From Rossellomorea aquimaris (GTDB lineage Bacteria > Bacillota > Bacilli > Bacillales > Bacillaceae_B), in contig NZ_QNRJ01000005.1 of the NCBI RefSeq assembly GCF_003315075.1, positions 186,001 to 250,000 on the forward strand: DNA of 64,000 nucleotides, in the 5' to 3' direction. Below are positions 7,217-17,940 of this stretch, in pieces. The notes under the pieces were generated by a model. It was not told the DNA's origin. It saw nothing but the letters and a program-made list of their open reading frames with translations, and did no database searches. The translations under genes were made by a program, and so were the position numbers. Positions within the stretch are counted from its first letter, which is position 1. Each line of letters begins with the position of its first letter.

Positions 7217-10202
7217 ACGCTTCCGTTCCCTCATCTTTGATTCGATTAGAGCGTTTATCCAATAAAACCTGTGCAACTGTTAATGCAATAACGACTAACC
7301 CTAATACCATAACCGCTTGATTGAATAATGAGTCTGATCCATATTGAATCGACATATAAACGGTGGACATTGGATCCTTGAAATTAAAATTAGGCGTTGT
7401 TAATGCCAGTAATGGTGTTACAAACAGGGCAATGATTCCCACTGAAACAAACCATCCTAACAATCGATGTGTGACAAAAGCAACTCGAATGAGTCCTGAA
7501 CCAGCTAATAAAAGGAGAATGGTAAAGATGGTCCATTCAACTGAACGGGATTCAACTAGCGGATAAATATCCAATCCATAAAGGCTAATAACAAATCCTA
7601 CAATGAGATTTAATAGTAGGAATATCACCCCTTGTATCCAAAGTGGAGCGTTTTGGAAGTAATAACTTGTGTATCCAATTAGTAGGCTGGATAACAAGAT
7701 AATAAACAGAATCACCACTGGTGGCAGGGCACTTGCTTTCTTTTCTTCAGGAACATCTCCGTTTACCTTAAGAGGATTCGTCAAGAAATCATACACATAT
7801 CCATTGGATTGCCCGTCAACAAACGCATTCCCCAGTACGCTAAACACATCATCACGAATTAATTGAGTGGAAGCTACATTCGTTGCCCACTTATTATTCA
7901 GTGTATCTGCATCACTTTGAACATTCGATACATTCGATTGAAGCTCATTGGTATAGGATACGATTGTATTTTGGCTTTCACTCACAGTATCCAGGAAGGA
8001 ATGGATAGACTTGATTTCACTTCCGATTTGCTTGTGGTTCCCTACTAAATCCGGTCCGGCTGTCCCTGAGACAGGCGTTGGAGCCGCTTGCTCCGGCTGT
8101 TGTATTCGATTTAATACGTTTGTCGCTTCTTGATTAATCGCACTCAGGCTCTCTGTAAGCTGTGATTGCTGGTCATCAAGGGTTTGATTGTATTCTGCCG
8201 CAAAGACGGTGAAGGAGTCTTGAAGTGTGTTTAGGGCATCCTCAGTATTCGGCATCCCTGTATTTAATTGTTCCCACTCCGCTTGTTCAGTCTGACTCAC
8301 TTTCAAAATCTCATTTACCTCATTTTTCAGACCTTCATCCTGAAGAACGGTCGCTTTCACTCCATTCTCCGTTAACATACCATTAAGAGTCGCTTCATAC
8401 CGATCTAAGTAAGAGTAATATTGTAGTAGATCCATAAGTTTATAGTTATTAATCCCGCGAGAAAAATAGCCATATAGGGTGTTTCTCCTATTTTCAGATA
8501 AAGCGGCTGAGTTCAGGATGGAGCTTTCTTTATCCTCGATCTCGGCGACGATATTGGAAACATTGTCAGAAAACATCTCCAATTGATTTATCAGAGCTTC
8601 ATTCGTCTCAGTCAATGTCGTTATCTGATCTCTCAGTTCTTGATTTTCGGTGGTAAGAGTTTCAACCTGTTTGGTCAATTCATCGATTTTATCAATTAAT
8701 GTCTGATTATCTTCAAGAAGTCTTGAAACTTCTCCCAACAGTCTATCCACTTCAGCCTGAAGAGGGTTTTCTGTGCTATTATTTTTTCCTTGCAGCTGAG
8801 TTCGAACCTGCAGGATGCGATCATTTATTGTTTGAATATTGTTGACAGCTGCCGTTATAGCTTCAGGTGTTGGTTCTGTTAAATTGGTCAGTGTTTCCTT
8901 CAACGCATCGATTTCTGTCGAAATGGCTGTCAGTTCATTTATTTCCGAGTCTAAATTCGGTGGTGCAGGAGGAGGATCGCTTGGTTCCCCCGGCTCGTGC
9001 TCACCTTCCTGGGAGGAAATGACGACCTGTTGAGGCCCAGGTTCGTCTCCGTCTTTAGGAGGCTCAGGGATCTCAGGAGGAGCAGGTGGATTAAAGATCT
9101 CACCATCCCCTTCAGCCAGCTTGTTGTTGAGTTCAAAAATACTTCCTTGCAGGTTATTTAACGTCGTAGTGTCCTGTAATTGCTGATAGAAATTCAACAC
9201 TCTTTCCTGAAAGGAATAGAAGTCTTCTACTTGTCTCCCCACTTCTTCAAACCTTCGCTGCTGTAAGTCAGCAAATACCTCTTGATTCGTATCCATATTG
9301 CTATTCAACTGAGTCAAACCTGTCGTTAAGGCATCACTTTGTTCCGAGAATAGTGATTTGGACTTTAAATAGCGCGGCTGCTGATTTTTAGTTGATTCAT
9401 TGATCATCTGTACGGATTGAGCTTGAATATCGGCGAGTAATTGCTTTTGATTATCCTGATATTCTCTATATTGATTCACATATTCAACAAAACTGGAAAG
9501 GCTTTGTTCAAAGGATTCCAGCGTGTTTTGCTGCTGCGGAGTCCGGCTATATGCCTGCTGAATCGAGTTTTGCAGATTAGATAGCATAGACGTCTGTTGT
9601 TGAATTTGGCCGGCCAGATCTTTTGAGCTAGGTTTGTAGAATGATAACATCGTTTCCTGGAAAGCCTGCTCTTTTTGCAAAATTTCATCAAATTCAGCAC
9701 GGATATTTTCCATGTCTGCTGATACGTAATTCCAATAAAGAGAGGACATCTTATGATTGACCCTTTTTGTGGCCTTTTCAATTTCCAAAAGGACCTTTTC
9801 CTTGTTTACAGCATTTAGTTGCGTTTGTACCTTATAATTTAAATTTGTTTTTTCCGGTCTTTCTTCATCATACGTCATGACTTTATCGGAGAAGTCGGAA
9901 GGAATATAGACAACGGCATCATATTTAGAACTCTGAAGACCGTTTTCTCCTGCACTTCTGCCTACAACCGTCCATTCAAATGTCGATTGATCTTCAAGTA
10001 TCGACGTCACGTCGCCCCCAAATGCCAGAGGCTCTCCATCCACTTCTGTTCCTGCGTCTTCATTTACAATGGCAATGGCCTGAGTAGCGTTTTCTTTCAC
10101 TTTCAGAGGATTTTCACCAACTGAACGGAAGAATAGAAGAGGAGTGGCAAGAATCATCATGACCGCTAATATAAGTTTAAATAGACTTACTTTCTCTGTC
10201 AT
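7206..10202 (-). CDS. yueB: YueB/EsaA, type VII secretion membrane protein with long extracellular domain
   Basis: This 998-residue protein has one membrane helix near residues 10-28, a very long extracellular part and about five membrane helices from residue 820 to 980. The extracellular part is rich in coiled coil, with proline-rich patches near residues 375-410 (PPAPPEIPEPP, then PSDPPPAPPN). This is the EsaA/YueB layout (YhgE/Pip N-terminal type). In B. subtilis YueB is the receptor of phage SPP1; in T7SS it forms an elongated dimer reaching through the wall. The start overlaps the yukBA stop by 4 bp (ATGA). The proline-rich inserts look locally variable, as expected for a surface-exposed phage-contact region. 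Confidence 0.93.
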   Translation of the reverse strand: MTEKVSLFKLILAVMMILATPLLFFRSVGENPLKVKENATQAIAIVNEDAGTEVDGEPLAFGGDVTSILEDQSTFEWTVVGRSAGENGLQSSKYDAVVYIPSDFSDKVMTYDEERPEKTNLNYKVQTQLNAVNKEKVLLEIEKATKRVNHKMSSLYWNYVSADMENIRAEFDEILQKEQAFQETMLSFYKPSSKDLAGQIQQQTSMLSNLQNSIQQAYSRTPQQQNTLESFEQSLSSFVEYVNQYREYQDNQKQLLADIQAQSVQMINESTKNQQPRYLKSKSLFSEQSDALTTGLTQLNSNMDTNQEVFADLQQRRFEEVGRQVEDFYSFQERVLNFYQQLQDTTTLNNLQGSIFELNNKLAEGDGEIFNPPAPPEIPEPPKDGDEPGPQQVVISSQEGEHEPGEPSDPPPAPPNLDSEINELTAISTEIDALKETLTNLTEPTPEAITAAVNNIQTINDRILQVRTQLQGKNNSTENPLQAEVDRLLGEVSRLLEDNQTLIDKIDELTKQVETLTTENQELRDQITTLTETNEALINQLEMFSDNVSNIVAEIEDKESSILNSAALSENRRNTLYGYFSRGINNYKLMDLLQYYSYLDRYEATLNGMLTENGVKATVLQDEGLKNEVNEILKVSQTEQAEWEQLNTGMPNTEDALNTLQDSFTVFAAEYNQTLDDQQSQLTESLSAINQEATNVLNRIQQPEQAAPTPVSGTAGPDLVGNHKQIGSEIKSIHSFLDTVSESQNTIVSYTNELQSNVSNVQSDADTLNNKWATNVASTQLIRDDVFSVLGNAFVDGQSNGYVYDFLTNPLKVNGDVPEEKKASALPPVVILFIILLSSLLIGYTSYYFQNAPLWIQGVIFLLLNLIVGFVISLYGLDIYPLVESRSVEWTIFTILLLLAGSGLIRVAFVTHRLLGWFVSVGIIALFVTPLLALTTPNFNFKDPMSTVYMSIQYGSDSLFNQAVMVLGLVVIALTVAQVLLDKRSNRIKDEGTEAYEG

Positions 10203-13200
10203 GCGTGTACTTTCCTTTCCGTTACCATAAGTGGTATTTGAATTTTTGTTTCTTTACCGTTTTCTACATAATAACCAAACCCTGGTTGGATTTCTGGCTC
10301 TCTTCGATCATAGCTGAGCGTGAACAAGGTTTGTTCAGATTTCTTCATTAACACAAGAGCTTGTCGAATCTGCTTCAGTTCAACTGTTAAAACATCATAA
10401 CCCTTAGTTAATTCACTATTGTTTCCGGAAACAATCACACAGAAGCCTAAATGGCTATAATTTTTCATGCATTTAACGATTCTGTCTTGAAGCATTGGAT
10501 CCAGATTTTGTAGAAACCTTGCATAACCATCGACCATTAGCATAACAGGAGAGAATGATGGAAGGGGACTCCCCTTTTGAATAGATAGATTATATTGCTC
10601 TTCTCTAATACTAAACACTTCTTCCACCCGGTTAAGCCACATTGCGATATGGTCTTTGTTCTCCATGTAGACCACTTTTTCTTCCTTCATCAAATTCGAT
10701 AATCCCCTGTCAATGGAATCGAATATCGCTATATGTTCACTATCCTGCAATAACGCTGTATTGGCTAAAACCTTCAGGACGTTCGTTTTTCCTTTTTGAG
10801 CTTGTCCCAATACCAGGAAATGCTTCGTCTTCTTGAAGTTTACATACACCGGCTTAACCAATTCTTCGTCTAAGCCGACCGGTAGCAGTCCGTCTTTCCT
10901 GCCTGAATCTGTATACTGGGTAAAGTTGACCATCGTCAACTCTGTCGGAAGCATAGGCACCGGGTCCGGTGACATTGATCCCTTATACTTTTCTTTTAAT
11001 AACAGAATTTCTTCTTTTAAAAGGTTCATCTGCTCATAATCGTCCTTGCCTTCTGTTGGAAGGAATACTTGAGAAAAGAAAGCAGTATCTTTCTTAACAA
11101 TCGCTCTACCTGGAATGGCTTCCGGGGTAAAAGGCAATCGTCCCAGCATCGTGTATGCCTCTGAGCTATCCATCAAATAGTGGACGATTTTTGTTTTAAG
11201 GTTATTCATTAAAGATTGTCGGACAGAATTAACGCGGGTTGCTGTAAAGTACATGTACACTCCCAATGACTGTCCATCCCTTGCAAATTGATTAATTTGC
11301 GTTTCAAGTTCTTGCATCTCTTCTTTAACCAGATCAAAATTGTCGATGGTTACAAATACGAGAGGAAGCTTTTCATCACTGATCATGTTATACATCTTTA
11401 TTGAGCTTACTTCTTTCTTTTGGAAAAGCTGTTTTCTGCGAGCTAATTCATCATCCAAAATACCAATGAATTTCTCGATCTTTCGTTCTTCATCGATGAG
11501 GAAGTAGTCTGCAGTATGTGGCAGCTGTTTTAAAGGCAGTAAGCCACCGTTTCCAAAGTCGAGTAGATAGTAATGAACTTCCTCGGGTGTGAACTGACTG
11601 GCCATCCCCATCAATAAGGTAATAAGTGTCTGGGTCTTCCCATATCCTGAAGAACCAAAGACGCCGACATTCCCGTCCTCAATCACCTCATAATGGTACG
11701 GGGTCTGACTCTGTTTCTCAGGTTCATCTATCATAGAAAGTAAGATCTTATTCTCCTCTCTCTGGGCAAATGATGTACGGTACAAACGATTAGACAGTGG
11801 AGGGAGCCATGGACTGGAAAGCTTCTTCACATTCATTTGTTCCTGTAATGATTCAATTCGATCGACCACCGCGTCAATTTCACTGATCAACTCCTTCTGA
11901 TTGCTTGGATTTGTCGATACTTCCGATAAAGGAATCAACCCTAAATCCGTGACAATCGCCACTTCATCTTCTGATTCAAAGGAGTCCTCCTGATAAGGAG
12001 CTCCACTCCAGGCTGATTGAAACAGGTCATACACCTCATTATTTCCCACCTGTAAATATCCTCTTCCTGTTACAGTCAACGAGGCTGCATCCCCATTTTT
12101 AAGAATTTCACGACTGTCCTCCGTATTCTGAACTTTCAGAGCCACACGGAAACGGGCATTACTCCAAATCTGATTATCAATGACGCCTCCAGGCTTTTGT
12201 GTTGCCAGGATAAGATGAACTCCCAGGCTACGACCGATACGGGCTGCACTTACAAGTTCTTTAATGAATTCAGGCTCTTCACTCTTAAGTTCAGCAAATT
12301 CATCTGATATTAAGAATAAATGAGGAAGAGGCTCCTCCGTTTTGCCTTGCTTGTAAAGGCGGGTGTAGTCGTTGATATGATTCACTTCGTAACGATCGAA
12401 TAATCGCTGTCTGCGCTTCAACTCACTCTTAATGGAAGCCAGGGCTCTCGTACTGAAGTTCTTACTTCCTTCAATATTCGTTATCGTTCCTAATAAATGT
12501 GGGATACTCTTAAATGGCTGAGCCATTCCTCCACCCTTGTAGTCAATTAATAAAAAGGCTACTTCGTGAGGGTGGAAATGAACCGCTAAAGAAAGAATGT
12601 ACGTTTGTAGAAATTCACTCTTCCCTGAACCGGTTGTTCCGGCAAGTAGTCCATGGGGTCCATGAGCCTTTTCATGCAAATTCAGCTCTACAATATCTTC
12701 CTTTCCTTTCAATCCAACGGGAACAGCTAACGATTTAGCAGATTCCCTGGATAGCCAGTTCTCTTGAATAGGAAGCTGATCAACATCCCTCACCCGGAGC
12801 ATGTCCAGAAAGGAAACACTTGAAGGGATGGAGTTTGTCATGCCGATTTGATGATTTAGCGTCTTCAAGGTTCTTGCATACTGCTCATTGCCTTCATGCT
12901 TATATTCATCCATTTCGAATGGAATCTTAACCGCCTTTTTATTCTGAATCAGTATGTCCCCTTGCTTGTCATTGATATAACGTACGAGGGTGTGGATATT
13001 ATCAGACAAGCTCTCTTTCGCTTCTGCAGCAAAAATAACGGACATTCCCAAGTGAGAATACTCACCTTCAAGGTACTGCAGAATCACATGGTCAGAAATT
13101 AACTGGTGATTTGTAATGATAAACACGTAATGCGGTGAAAAACGAACCTTATCCGAATCCTCTTCAATATCTCTTTCCCTAAGGACCTCGTAAATGGAAG

Positions 13201-14665
13201 AAAGGATTTGATCCCTGGTTTTCTCGTTATAAATAAATCCTTTAGCAAATGACTGAGGTAATTGAAAGTGTGGCAACCACTTCATCCACTCCCAGTCTTT
13301 ATACTCTTCCTCATGGAAAATATAGACGAATCTCACATCATGGTAACTATGAAAGAAAGCCAATTGCCCGATTAGCTGGTGAATCTCATTTTTATAGACG
13401 GATTCCTTACCGATCAAACCAATGGCCCCTTTATGAAGGTCAGCCGTTACAGGTAATTGATCAATCTCACGATAGACCACTTCTAACTTCTGGGACTCCT
13501 CTAATAATTCATCCATTTCACGGTTTGACATATCGGAGGAATTCACTGAAATACTGTAGCTTGCAGGTACTTTCCCACTTCCTAATCTAAACTGAAGGAA
13601 GTCCGGACTTTCAAGAGTCCTTTCCCAAAGACGATCGGAAAGCTGCTCTGTAAGATACTTCATTCTTTCATAAGCAGGAAAGTGAAATTGCAGAACATCT
13701 GACTGCTTTTCAGCAAGCTCCTGAAGTTCTTTTCTCTTGCTCTCTAAATAATGAGTATAGATACGCTTCCTTCGTTCCTTGGATTTCTTTCTATTGCTCT
13801 TATCTTTAAAAAATTGAACGGTGGATGTCACTAAAGTGGTGGTAAACATCACCATTGAGATAATAATGAAAATTCCACGTGGAATCACGAGCGCTACAAT
13901 GGCCATGACGATTAACATCATCAATGGGGGAAGAATGATCAACCATAAACTGCGATTTGTATCGCTCGATTCCTGACTCGGAAATGACAATTGAACCTTT
14001 TCATCAGGTAGGTCATAAATCATTCGTGGCGTTCGTCGATAATTAGGGTACTTCTTCTTCATTTCTGATGTTGGACGTATAGATTCCAATAATTCAGTTT
14101 GATAGTCATCGATACTATGTATCTCGATTAAATCATCTTCTAATAGGGTAATAGTTAAGAAAGAAGAAAATAAAATGTCTCCAACCTTAAGCTTTTGTTT
14201 CCCAGTAACCAGGTGTCCGTTTAGATAAAGCGAAGACGCTTCATCAGCATCCATTACCCATTCATCATCGCCATTTTTATACCAATGGCACGTTTGAATG
14301 GAATCCTTCTTCGTAAAATAAATGGTTGCATCGGATCGTTCATTGGATATACTGATTTCTACTTTATGACCGACATAATAAATTTGAGTCTTTATTGGAA
14401 AAGGCGTGACTATCATCTGTAATTCCTTATCACCTTCAAGCAAGGATTCTTTGCGGCCAGGTTCAAGAGTCCTTACTTCTTCCCCGTCTTGATATAGTCT
14501 GAAAGCATCGCCGGAATGCTCTACTTGAATGGACTTAGCAGACGGAGGCAACGACAAAATTGTGATCGTATCTTCCAATCGTGGACCTAAAGTGATTTTT
14601 TTCTTTTCATTCTCAATCATAATCGACTGATAGTAGTGATCGTGAAAAATCCACAGGGCATACAT
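10199..14665 (-). CDS. yukBA: YukBA/EssC, FtsK/SpoIIIE-type T7SS motor ATPase
   Basis: This 1488-residue protein starts with two FHA-like beta domains (about 1-190), followed by two membrane helices near residues 240-285. It has three FtsK/SpoIIIE ATPase domains. Walker A motifs are GTTGSGKSEF (near 680), GSSGYGKTQT (near 1005) and GQAQKGKTNV (near 1285). Walker B-like segments include HLFLISDEFAEL. It is the central motor that recognises and exports WXG100 and LXG substrates. As in other Firmicutes the protein is one fused chain. The first ATPase site looks intact and the third is degenerate (QKGKT). GGGGGGTGAG precedes the ATG. Confidence 0.96.
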   Translation of the reverse strand: MYALWIFHDHYYQSIMIENEKKKITLGPRLEDTITILSLPPSAKSIQVEHSGDAFRLYQDGEEVRTLEPGRKESLLEGDKELQMIVTPFPIKTQIYYVGHKVEISISNERSDATIYFTKKDSIQTCHWYKNGDDEWVMDADEASSLYLNGHLVTGKQKLKVGDILFSSFLTITLLEDDLIEIHSIDDYQTELLESIRPTSEMKKKYPNYRRTPRMIYDLPDEKVQLSFPSQESSDTNRSLWLIILPPLMMLIVMAIVALVIPRGIFIIISMVMFTTTLVTSTVQFFKDKSNRKKSKERRKRIYTHYLESKRKELQELAEKQSDVLQFHFPAYERMKYLTEQLSDRLWERTLESPDFLQFRLGSGKVPASYSISVNSSDMSNREMDELLEESQKLEVVYREIDQLPVTADLHKGAIGLIGKESVYKNEIHQLIGQLAFFHSYHDVRFVYIFHEEEYKDWEWMKWLPHFQLPQSFAKGFIYNEKTRDQILSSIYEVLRERDIEEDSDKVRFSPHYVFIITNHQLISDHVILQYLEGEYSHLGMSVIFAAEAKESLSDNIHTLVRYINDKQGDILIQNKKAVKIPFEMDEYKHEGNEQYARTLKTLNHQIGMTNSIPSSVSFLDMLRVRDVDQLPIQENWLSRESAKSLAVPVGLKGKEDIVELNLHEKAHGPHGLLAGTTGSGKSEFLQTYILSLAVHFHPHEVAFLLIDYKGGGMAQPFKSIPHLLGTITNIEGSKNFSTRALASIKSELKRRQRLFDRYEVNHINDYTRLYKQGKTEEPLPHLFLISDEFAELKSEEPEFIKELVSAARIGRSLGVHLILATQKPGGVIDNQIWSNARFRVALKVQNTEDSREILKNGDAASLTVTGRGYLQVGNNEVYDLFQSAWSGAPYQEDSFESEDEVAIVTDLGLIPLSEVSTNPSNQKELISEIDAVVDRIESLQEQMNVKKLSSPWLPPLSNRLYRTSFAQREENKILLSMIDEPEKQSQTPYHYEVIEDGNVGVFGSSGYGKTQTLITLLMGMASQFTPEEVHYYLLDFGNGGLLPLKQLPHTADYFLIDEERKIEKFIGILDDELARRKQLFQKKEVSSIKMYNMISDEKLPLVFVTIDNFDLVKEEMQELETQINQFARDGQSLGVYMYFTATRVNSVRQSLMNNLKTKIVHYLMDSSEAYTMLGRLPFTPEAIPGRAIVKKDTAFFSQVFLPTEGKDDYEQMNLLKEEILLLKEKYKGSMSPDPVPMLPTELTMVNFTQYTDSGRKDGLLPVGLDEELVKPVYVNFKKTKHFLVLGQAQKGKTNVLKVLANTALLQDSEHIAIFDSIDRGLSNLMKEEKVVYMENKDHIAMWLNRVEEVFSIREEQYNLSIQKGSPLPSFSPVMLMVDGYARFLQNLDPMLQDRIVKCMKNYSHLGFCVIVSGNNSELTKGYDVLTVELKQIRQALVLMKKSEQTLFTLSYDRREPEIQPGFGYYVENGKETKIQIPLMVTERKVHA

Positions 14666-14693
14666 ATGCTCACCCCCCCAGTTAGTTTGTTAG

Positions 14694-15995
14694 TCAGGAT
14701 TCTTTCTTATCATCAGCTTCAGCTGGAGGCGTGGAATTCTCTCCATCAGTAGACGCCGGTTTTTGTTCAGGTGTCTTTTTCTCTTCAGTCTGTTGCGGTT
14801 CTTCCGTTGTTTCCGCTGGCTGTGATTGTTGCTCTTCTTCCAGAGCTTTCATTTCTTCTTCGTATTCAGCTATTTCACTTTCAATCTCATCTAATTCCTG
14901 CTGTCTTTCCTCGCTATCAAGATCTCCGTCTGCCTTGACTTGCTCACGGTACTTAAGAAGTCCAAACAGAATTAAATCCCGGTCCTCTAAGAACCTTGCT
15001 GTTTCCAATGCTTCCTTAGCCTTTCCTCGTCCAATATTAATCCAGTACTCATAATAAAGAGGGTCCGATTGTAGAGAGACGGTGTTACGTACATTCTCTT
15101 TTTGGTCTTCAGTTAATGATTCGTTAATAATATAGGAGAGTGCGAGTTGATATTGAGTGACCTTCGGGATTTCATCGATCTCATAAGGCTGAAGTTCTGT
15201 TACCACATCACTATACTTATTAAGGAGGAAACTCTCTTGGGCCGCTACCACCCTTTCCTGTTTTGGAAACATAAAGAAAAGAGAATAAATAGAATAAATA
15301 AGTGCTGGTATCAAGAGTAATGACACTCCCAGCAGTACATACCGGTTTAGTTTCCACTTTTTCTTACTAACAGTCATAAGAAGTGAATCAGACTTTTTGG
15401 CTTCTTTAATAAAGCGGTTTAACACTTCTCCGACACCGTCAATGCTTTCGGCTTCTAAGATATCTTTAGTCAGTGGCGATAATTTCAACGTCTCACTGAA
15501 CTTCATGTAATCATCGAATGTATGTTGCCGATCTACAAGAGCTGCGACGGCGGCTTTTGTCTCCTTTAACAACAAATCCGCATCTTTTTCGTATGGGGGC
15601 AGACTCTCCTTTACACCATAATGGATAAGGTGTGGGGTCAGTCCTTGATCAAACACAATATTGTCTGGGCAAATAATGGGATGCAGGCGTGACAAGGTGT
15701 GATTTCGTACGTTTTGTACCAGTTGATAGGCAGACATCAACCGTTCCTTCTCATTCGCCTTTAATTGGGGATAAAAAGAGAAGGAGTCAGGTATGGTATT
15801 CACGATGTATAATTCATCATTCTCCATCGTGATTTCTTTTTGTATGGCCGGATTAATGTTCTTCAGAAAGTGAATTTCCGCTATGTCGTCCAACTTGATC
15901 TTTTCTTTTTGAAAGATCAAAGTCATCTTTTTATCTTTTCTATGTACAACGGCTTCCAGCTTTTCTTGTAGGTATGATCCACTTTTTTGTGACAT
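14694..15995 (-). CDS. yukC: YukC/EssB, T7SS pseudokinase-like membrane protein
   Basis: This 433-residue protein has a cytosolic N-terminal pseudokinase-like domain (residues 1-210), one membrane helix (YVLLGVSLLLIPALIYSIYSLFFMF, near 222-246) and an extracellular helical domain. It ends in a glutamate/proline-rich tail (EEKKTPEQKPAS). EssB/YukC binds the EssC/YukBA motor and is essential for secretion. AAAGGAG precedes the ATG, and the gene lies 28 bp before yukBA in the operon. Confidence 0.95.
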   Translation of the reverse strand: MSQKSGSYLQEKLEAVVHRKDKKMTLIFQKEKIKLDDIAEIHFLKNINPAIQKEITMENDELYIVNTIPDSFSFYPQLKANEKERLMSAYQLVQNVRNHTLSRLHPIICPDNIVFDQGLTPHLIHYGVKESLPPYEKDADLLLKETKAAVAALVDRQHTFDDYMKFSETLKLSPLTKDILEAESIDGVGEVLNRFIKEAKKSDSLLMTVSKKKWKLNRYVLLGVSLLLIPALIYSIYSLFFMFPKQERVVAAQESFLLNKYSDVVTELQPYEIDEIPKVTQYQLALSYIINESLTEDQKENVRNTVSLQSDPLYYEYWINIGRGKAKEALETARFLEDRDLILFGLLKYREQVKADGDLDSEERQQELDEIESEIAEYEEEMKALEEEQQSQPAETTEEPQQTEEKKTPEQKPASTDGENSTPPAEADDKKES

Positions 15996-16009
15996 TCTAT
16001 TGGTCTCCT

Positions 16010-16249
16010 TTATAAAATTTCAATTCGATCTCCAGAATGAATTCCTGCATCAATCAACCGTGTGTTACCAGGAATCACTTCTCTTTTATTCACAATCCGA
16101 ATCCAATAGCCTTCTCTAGGCTCAGCTGTAAGCTTCTGAGACTGCCACACAAGATCAATCATTTTTTTTACAGTATGATAATTTGATAGCCTGAGATCAA
16201 AGCACTTCTCATTATATCGTTCTAAATCAATGGTGATTTCAATATACAT
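16010..16249 (-). CDS. yukD: YukD/EsaB, ubiquitin-like T7SS protein
   Basis: This is a 79-residue beta-grasp protein starting MYIEITIDLERYNEKCFDLRL, with the ubiquitin-like pattern of strand, strand, helix (TVKKMIDLVWQ) and ending in a strand (HSGDRIEIL). YukD/EsaB is a cytosolic component needed for T7 secretion; it is not conjugated to proteins. It sits between yukE and yukC as in B. subtilis. Confidence 0.95.
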   Translation of the reverse strand: MYIEITIDLERYNEKCFDLRLSNYHTVKKMIDLVWQSQKLTAEPREGYWIRIVNKREVIPGNTRLIDAGIHSGDRIEIL

Positions 16250-16328
16250 TGTCCGCGTTCACCTCATAAGGAAGGAGCGCCACATAATGATAAGCGCTCC
16301 TTCTTGTTTAAAATGGATGGGGATAAAC

Positions 16329-16622
16329 TTATCCACGAATTTGATTGGCAATTTGGGCATCTGCATCTTCAAGAGACTTAGCAGTGCTAGTCAATTGCAT
16401 TGAGATGTCTTCAAGCAGTTGCTGCATTTGCAGGAATGAAGGGCGTAAAGTTTGATATTGCTCTCCAAACGCGCGGCTTGATTCACCTTCCCACATACCT
16501 TCCAATTCTGAAATCATATTATCGAGTCGTGAGATTTGTTCTCCAACCTGGCTGCTTTCACTTGTGTAACGGTTAGACATACTAATCAATTCAGCTGGGG
16601 TAACACGAATAATTCCTGACAT
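16329..16622 (-). CDS. yukE: YukE/EsxA, WXG100 secreted protein
   Basis: This 97-residue two-helix protein has the W-x-G turn (MWEGESSRAF, near residue 43) and the C-terminal secretion pattern YxxxD/E-like region within SLEDADAQIANQIRG. It begins MSGIIRVTPAELI, typical of EsxA/YukE. It is the main small substrate and activator of the T7SS. It is the first gene of the operon and has a GGGAGAGG site before the ATG. Confidence 0.96.
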   Translation of the reverse strand: MSGIIRVTPAELISMSNRYTSESSQVGEQISRLDNMISELEGMWEGESSRAFGEQYQTLRPSFLQMQQLLEDISMQLTSTAKSLEDADAQIANQIRG

Positions 16623-17070
16623 GTAATTCCTCTCCCTTAAATGAAATTGTTGGTGGTAATCATCTATATCAAATCAGAGTACCCAAATATGAAACATGAA
16701 ACCTACTAAACTATGTAACCCGTTTTCTTTCATCAAAATCCTTTTTATTACAATTGTTTCCACACTTCCAATATCATACTATTATAAACATACATATAAA
16801 CACAATTTTTACAGGAAAAAGGAAACTTTGTAACTACAGGAATAATTGTTTTCAGGTCATTTGATATAAAATTCATAGTTATTTATTAGGTAAAAAGTAT
16901 GAAAACAGATACTATAGACTCCTGTAAAGACGCAAAAGGTGCATACAGATTGGAAAATCATTTAATTTAGTTACAAGTACTTACTATATATCCTTATTTT
17001 TACTTTTATAAACCGTTTTTTTAAAAATTACTTATTCATTAATTTTATAATAAGGTGGATTTATAAACAT
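16623..17070. other. Intergenic region upstream of the T7SS operon
   Basis: About 450 bp, strongly AT-rich, with no frame that I can support. It should hold the yukE promoter on the minus strand, but I cannot pick a convincing -35/-10 pair by eye. Confidence 0.5.
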
Positions 17071-17109
17071 AAAGGAACTGACTCCAATTATTCAGGAGTC
17101 AGTTCCTTT
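17071..17109. terminator. Terminator downstream of the lipoprotein gene
   Basis: AAAGGAACTGACTCC (17071-17085) pairs perfectly with GGAGTCAGTTCCTTT (17095-17109). It is placed just past the lipoprotein stop at 17144 and would also block read-through toward yukE. Confidence 0.85.
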
Positions 17110-17143
17110 ATGTAGTAAACGTAGTAAAAGAATTTATTGTTTC

Positions 17144-17773
17144 TTATAATTCTTGTACATTTTGTTTCGGTTCATTCAGGTCATACGTCACACCATACTT
17201 TTCTGCAAGAACTTTCATGTCCGAATTGTAGACCTCCACCAGTTTGTAGTACTCCTCAATTTTGGCGTTGGATTGATTAATCAAGTCTTCATCCTGATCT
17301 TCAATCGCCTTTTTTTCGAGAATGAGTGCATCATAAAAGGTCTGAGTCGCTGTCACGATCCGGTCCGTCATTACCTCAAGCTCAGGAATCTCCGCCTCAA
17401 TGTCCTTCGCTTCTTTCAGTGCTTTCTCGTAGGCTGGAATGGTGTTTCGGGTCAGCTCCTTGTAGACGGTTGGATCATCCGTAAAGTTGACGCCAGAAAC
17501 CGAAGCCAGTGACTGGAAGGCGACGACTTCATATTCTGCCACCTTATAAATATCCTCGTTGATGAATTGAAGGATTGCCTTTTGCTTATCGGCATCCGTC
17601 ACCTCTTCACTTTCCACCCCATCATTCATCAGTTCCACTTTCTCATTATCTTTCTTATTGCTGCCGGTCTCTCTGGACTCCACTTCCTGGTCCTTATTAA
17701 TTGAAATCTGCACTTCGCCACATCCACTTAACAAAACCGCTGTTATCTCTGAAAACCCTAGAAGTTTCTTCAT
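17144..17773 (-). CDS. Putative lipoprotein of unknown function
   Basis: This 209-residue protein has a short signal peptide ending in a lipobox LLSGC (cysteine 18), so the mature protein would be anchored on the outer face of the membrane. The N-terminal linker is charged and the rest is predicted mostly helical, with many acidic residues. The signal peptide hydrophobic core (LGFSEITAVLLSG) is weak and contains an internal glutamate, which is odd. The gene is divergent from the Bce-type two-component genes on the other side. I do not recognise the family. Confidence 0.65.
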   Translation of the reverse strand: MKKLLGFSEITAVLLSGCGEVQISINKDQEVESRETGSNKKDNEKVELMNDGVESEEVTDADKQKAILQFINEDIYKVAEYEVVAFQSLASVSGVNFTDDPTVYKELTRNTIPAYEKALKEAKDIEAEIPELEVMTDRIVTATQTFYDALILEKKAIEDQDEDLINQSNAKIEEYYKLVEVYNSDMKVLAEKYGVTYDLNEPKQNVQEL

Positions 17774-17940
17774 GGTTTAATTCCTTTCCTATGCAATTTG
17801 GTAAATTGCTTTTAGAAGTTAAATACCCATATTTTGTTAAAATAATCTAAATATTTCTAATTAAAACGGTTCCCTTCTTCAGTCATATGGCAAACCAATT
17901 CAATTTCCTATACAATTTATGTAAACAGCAAAATTGTGTG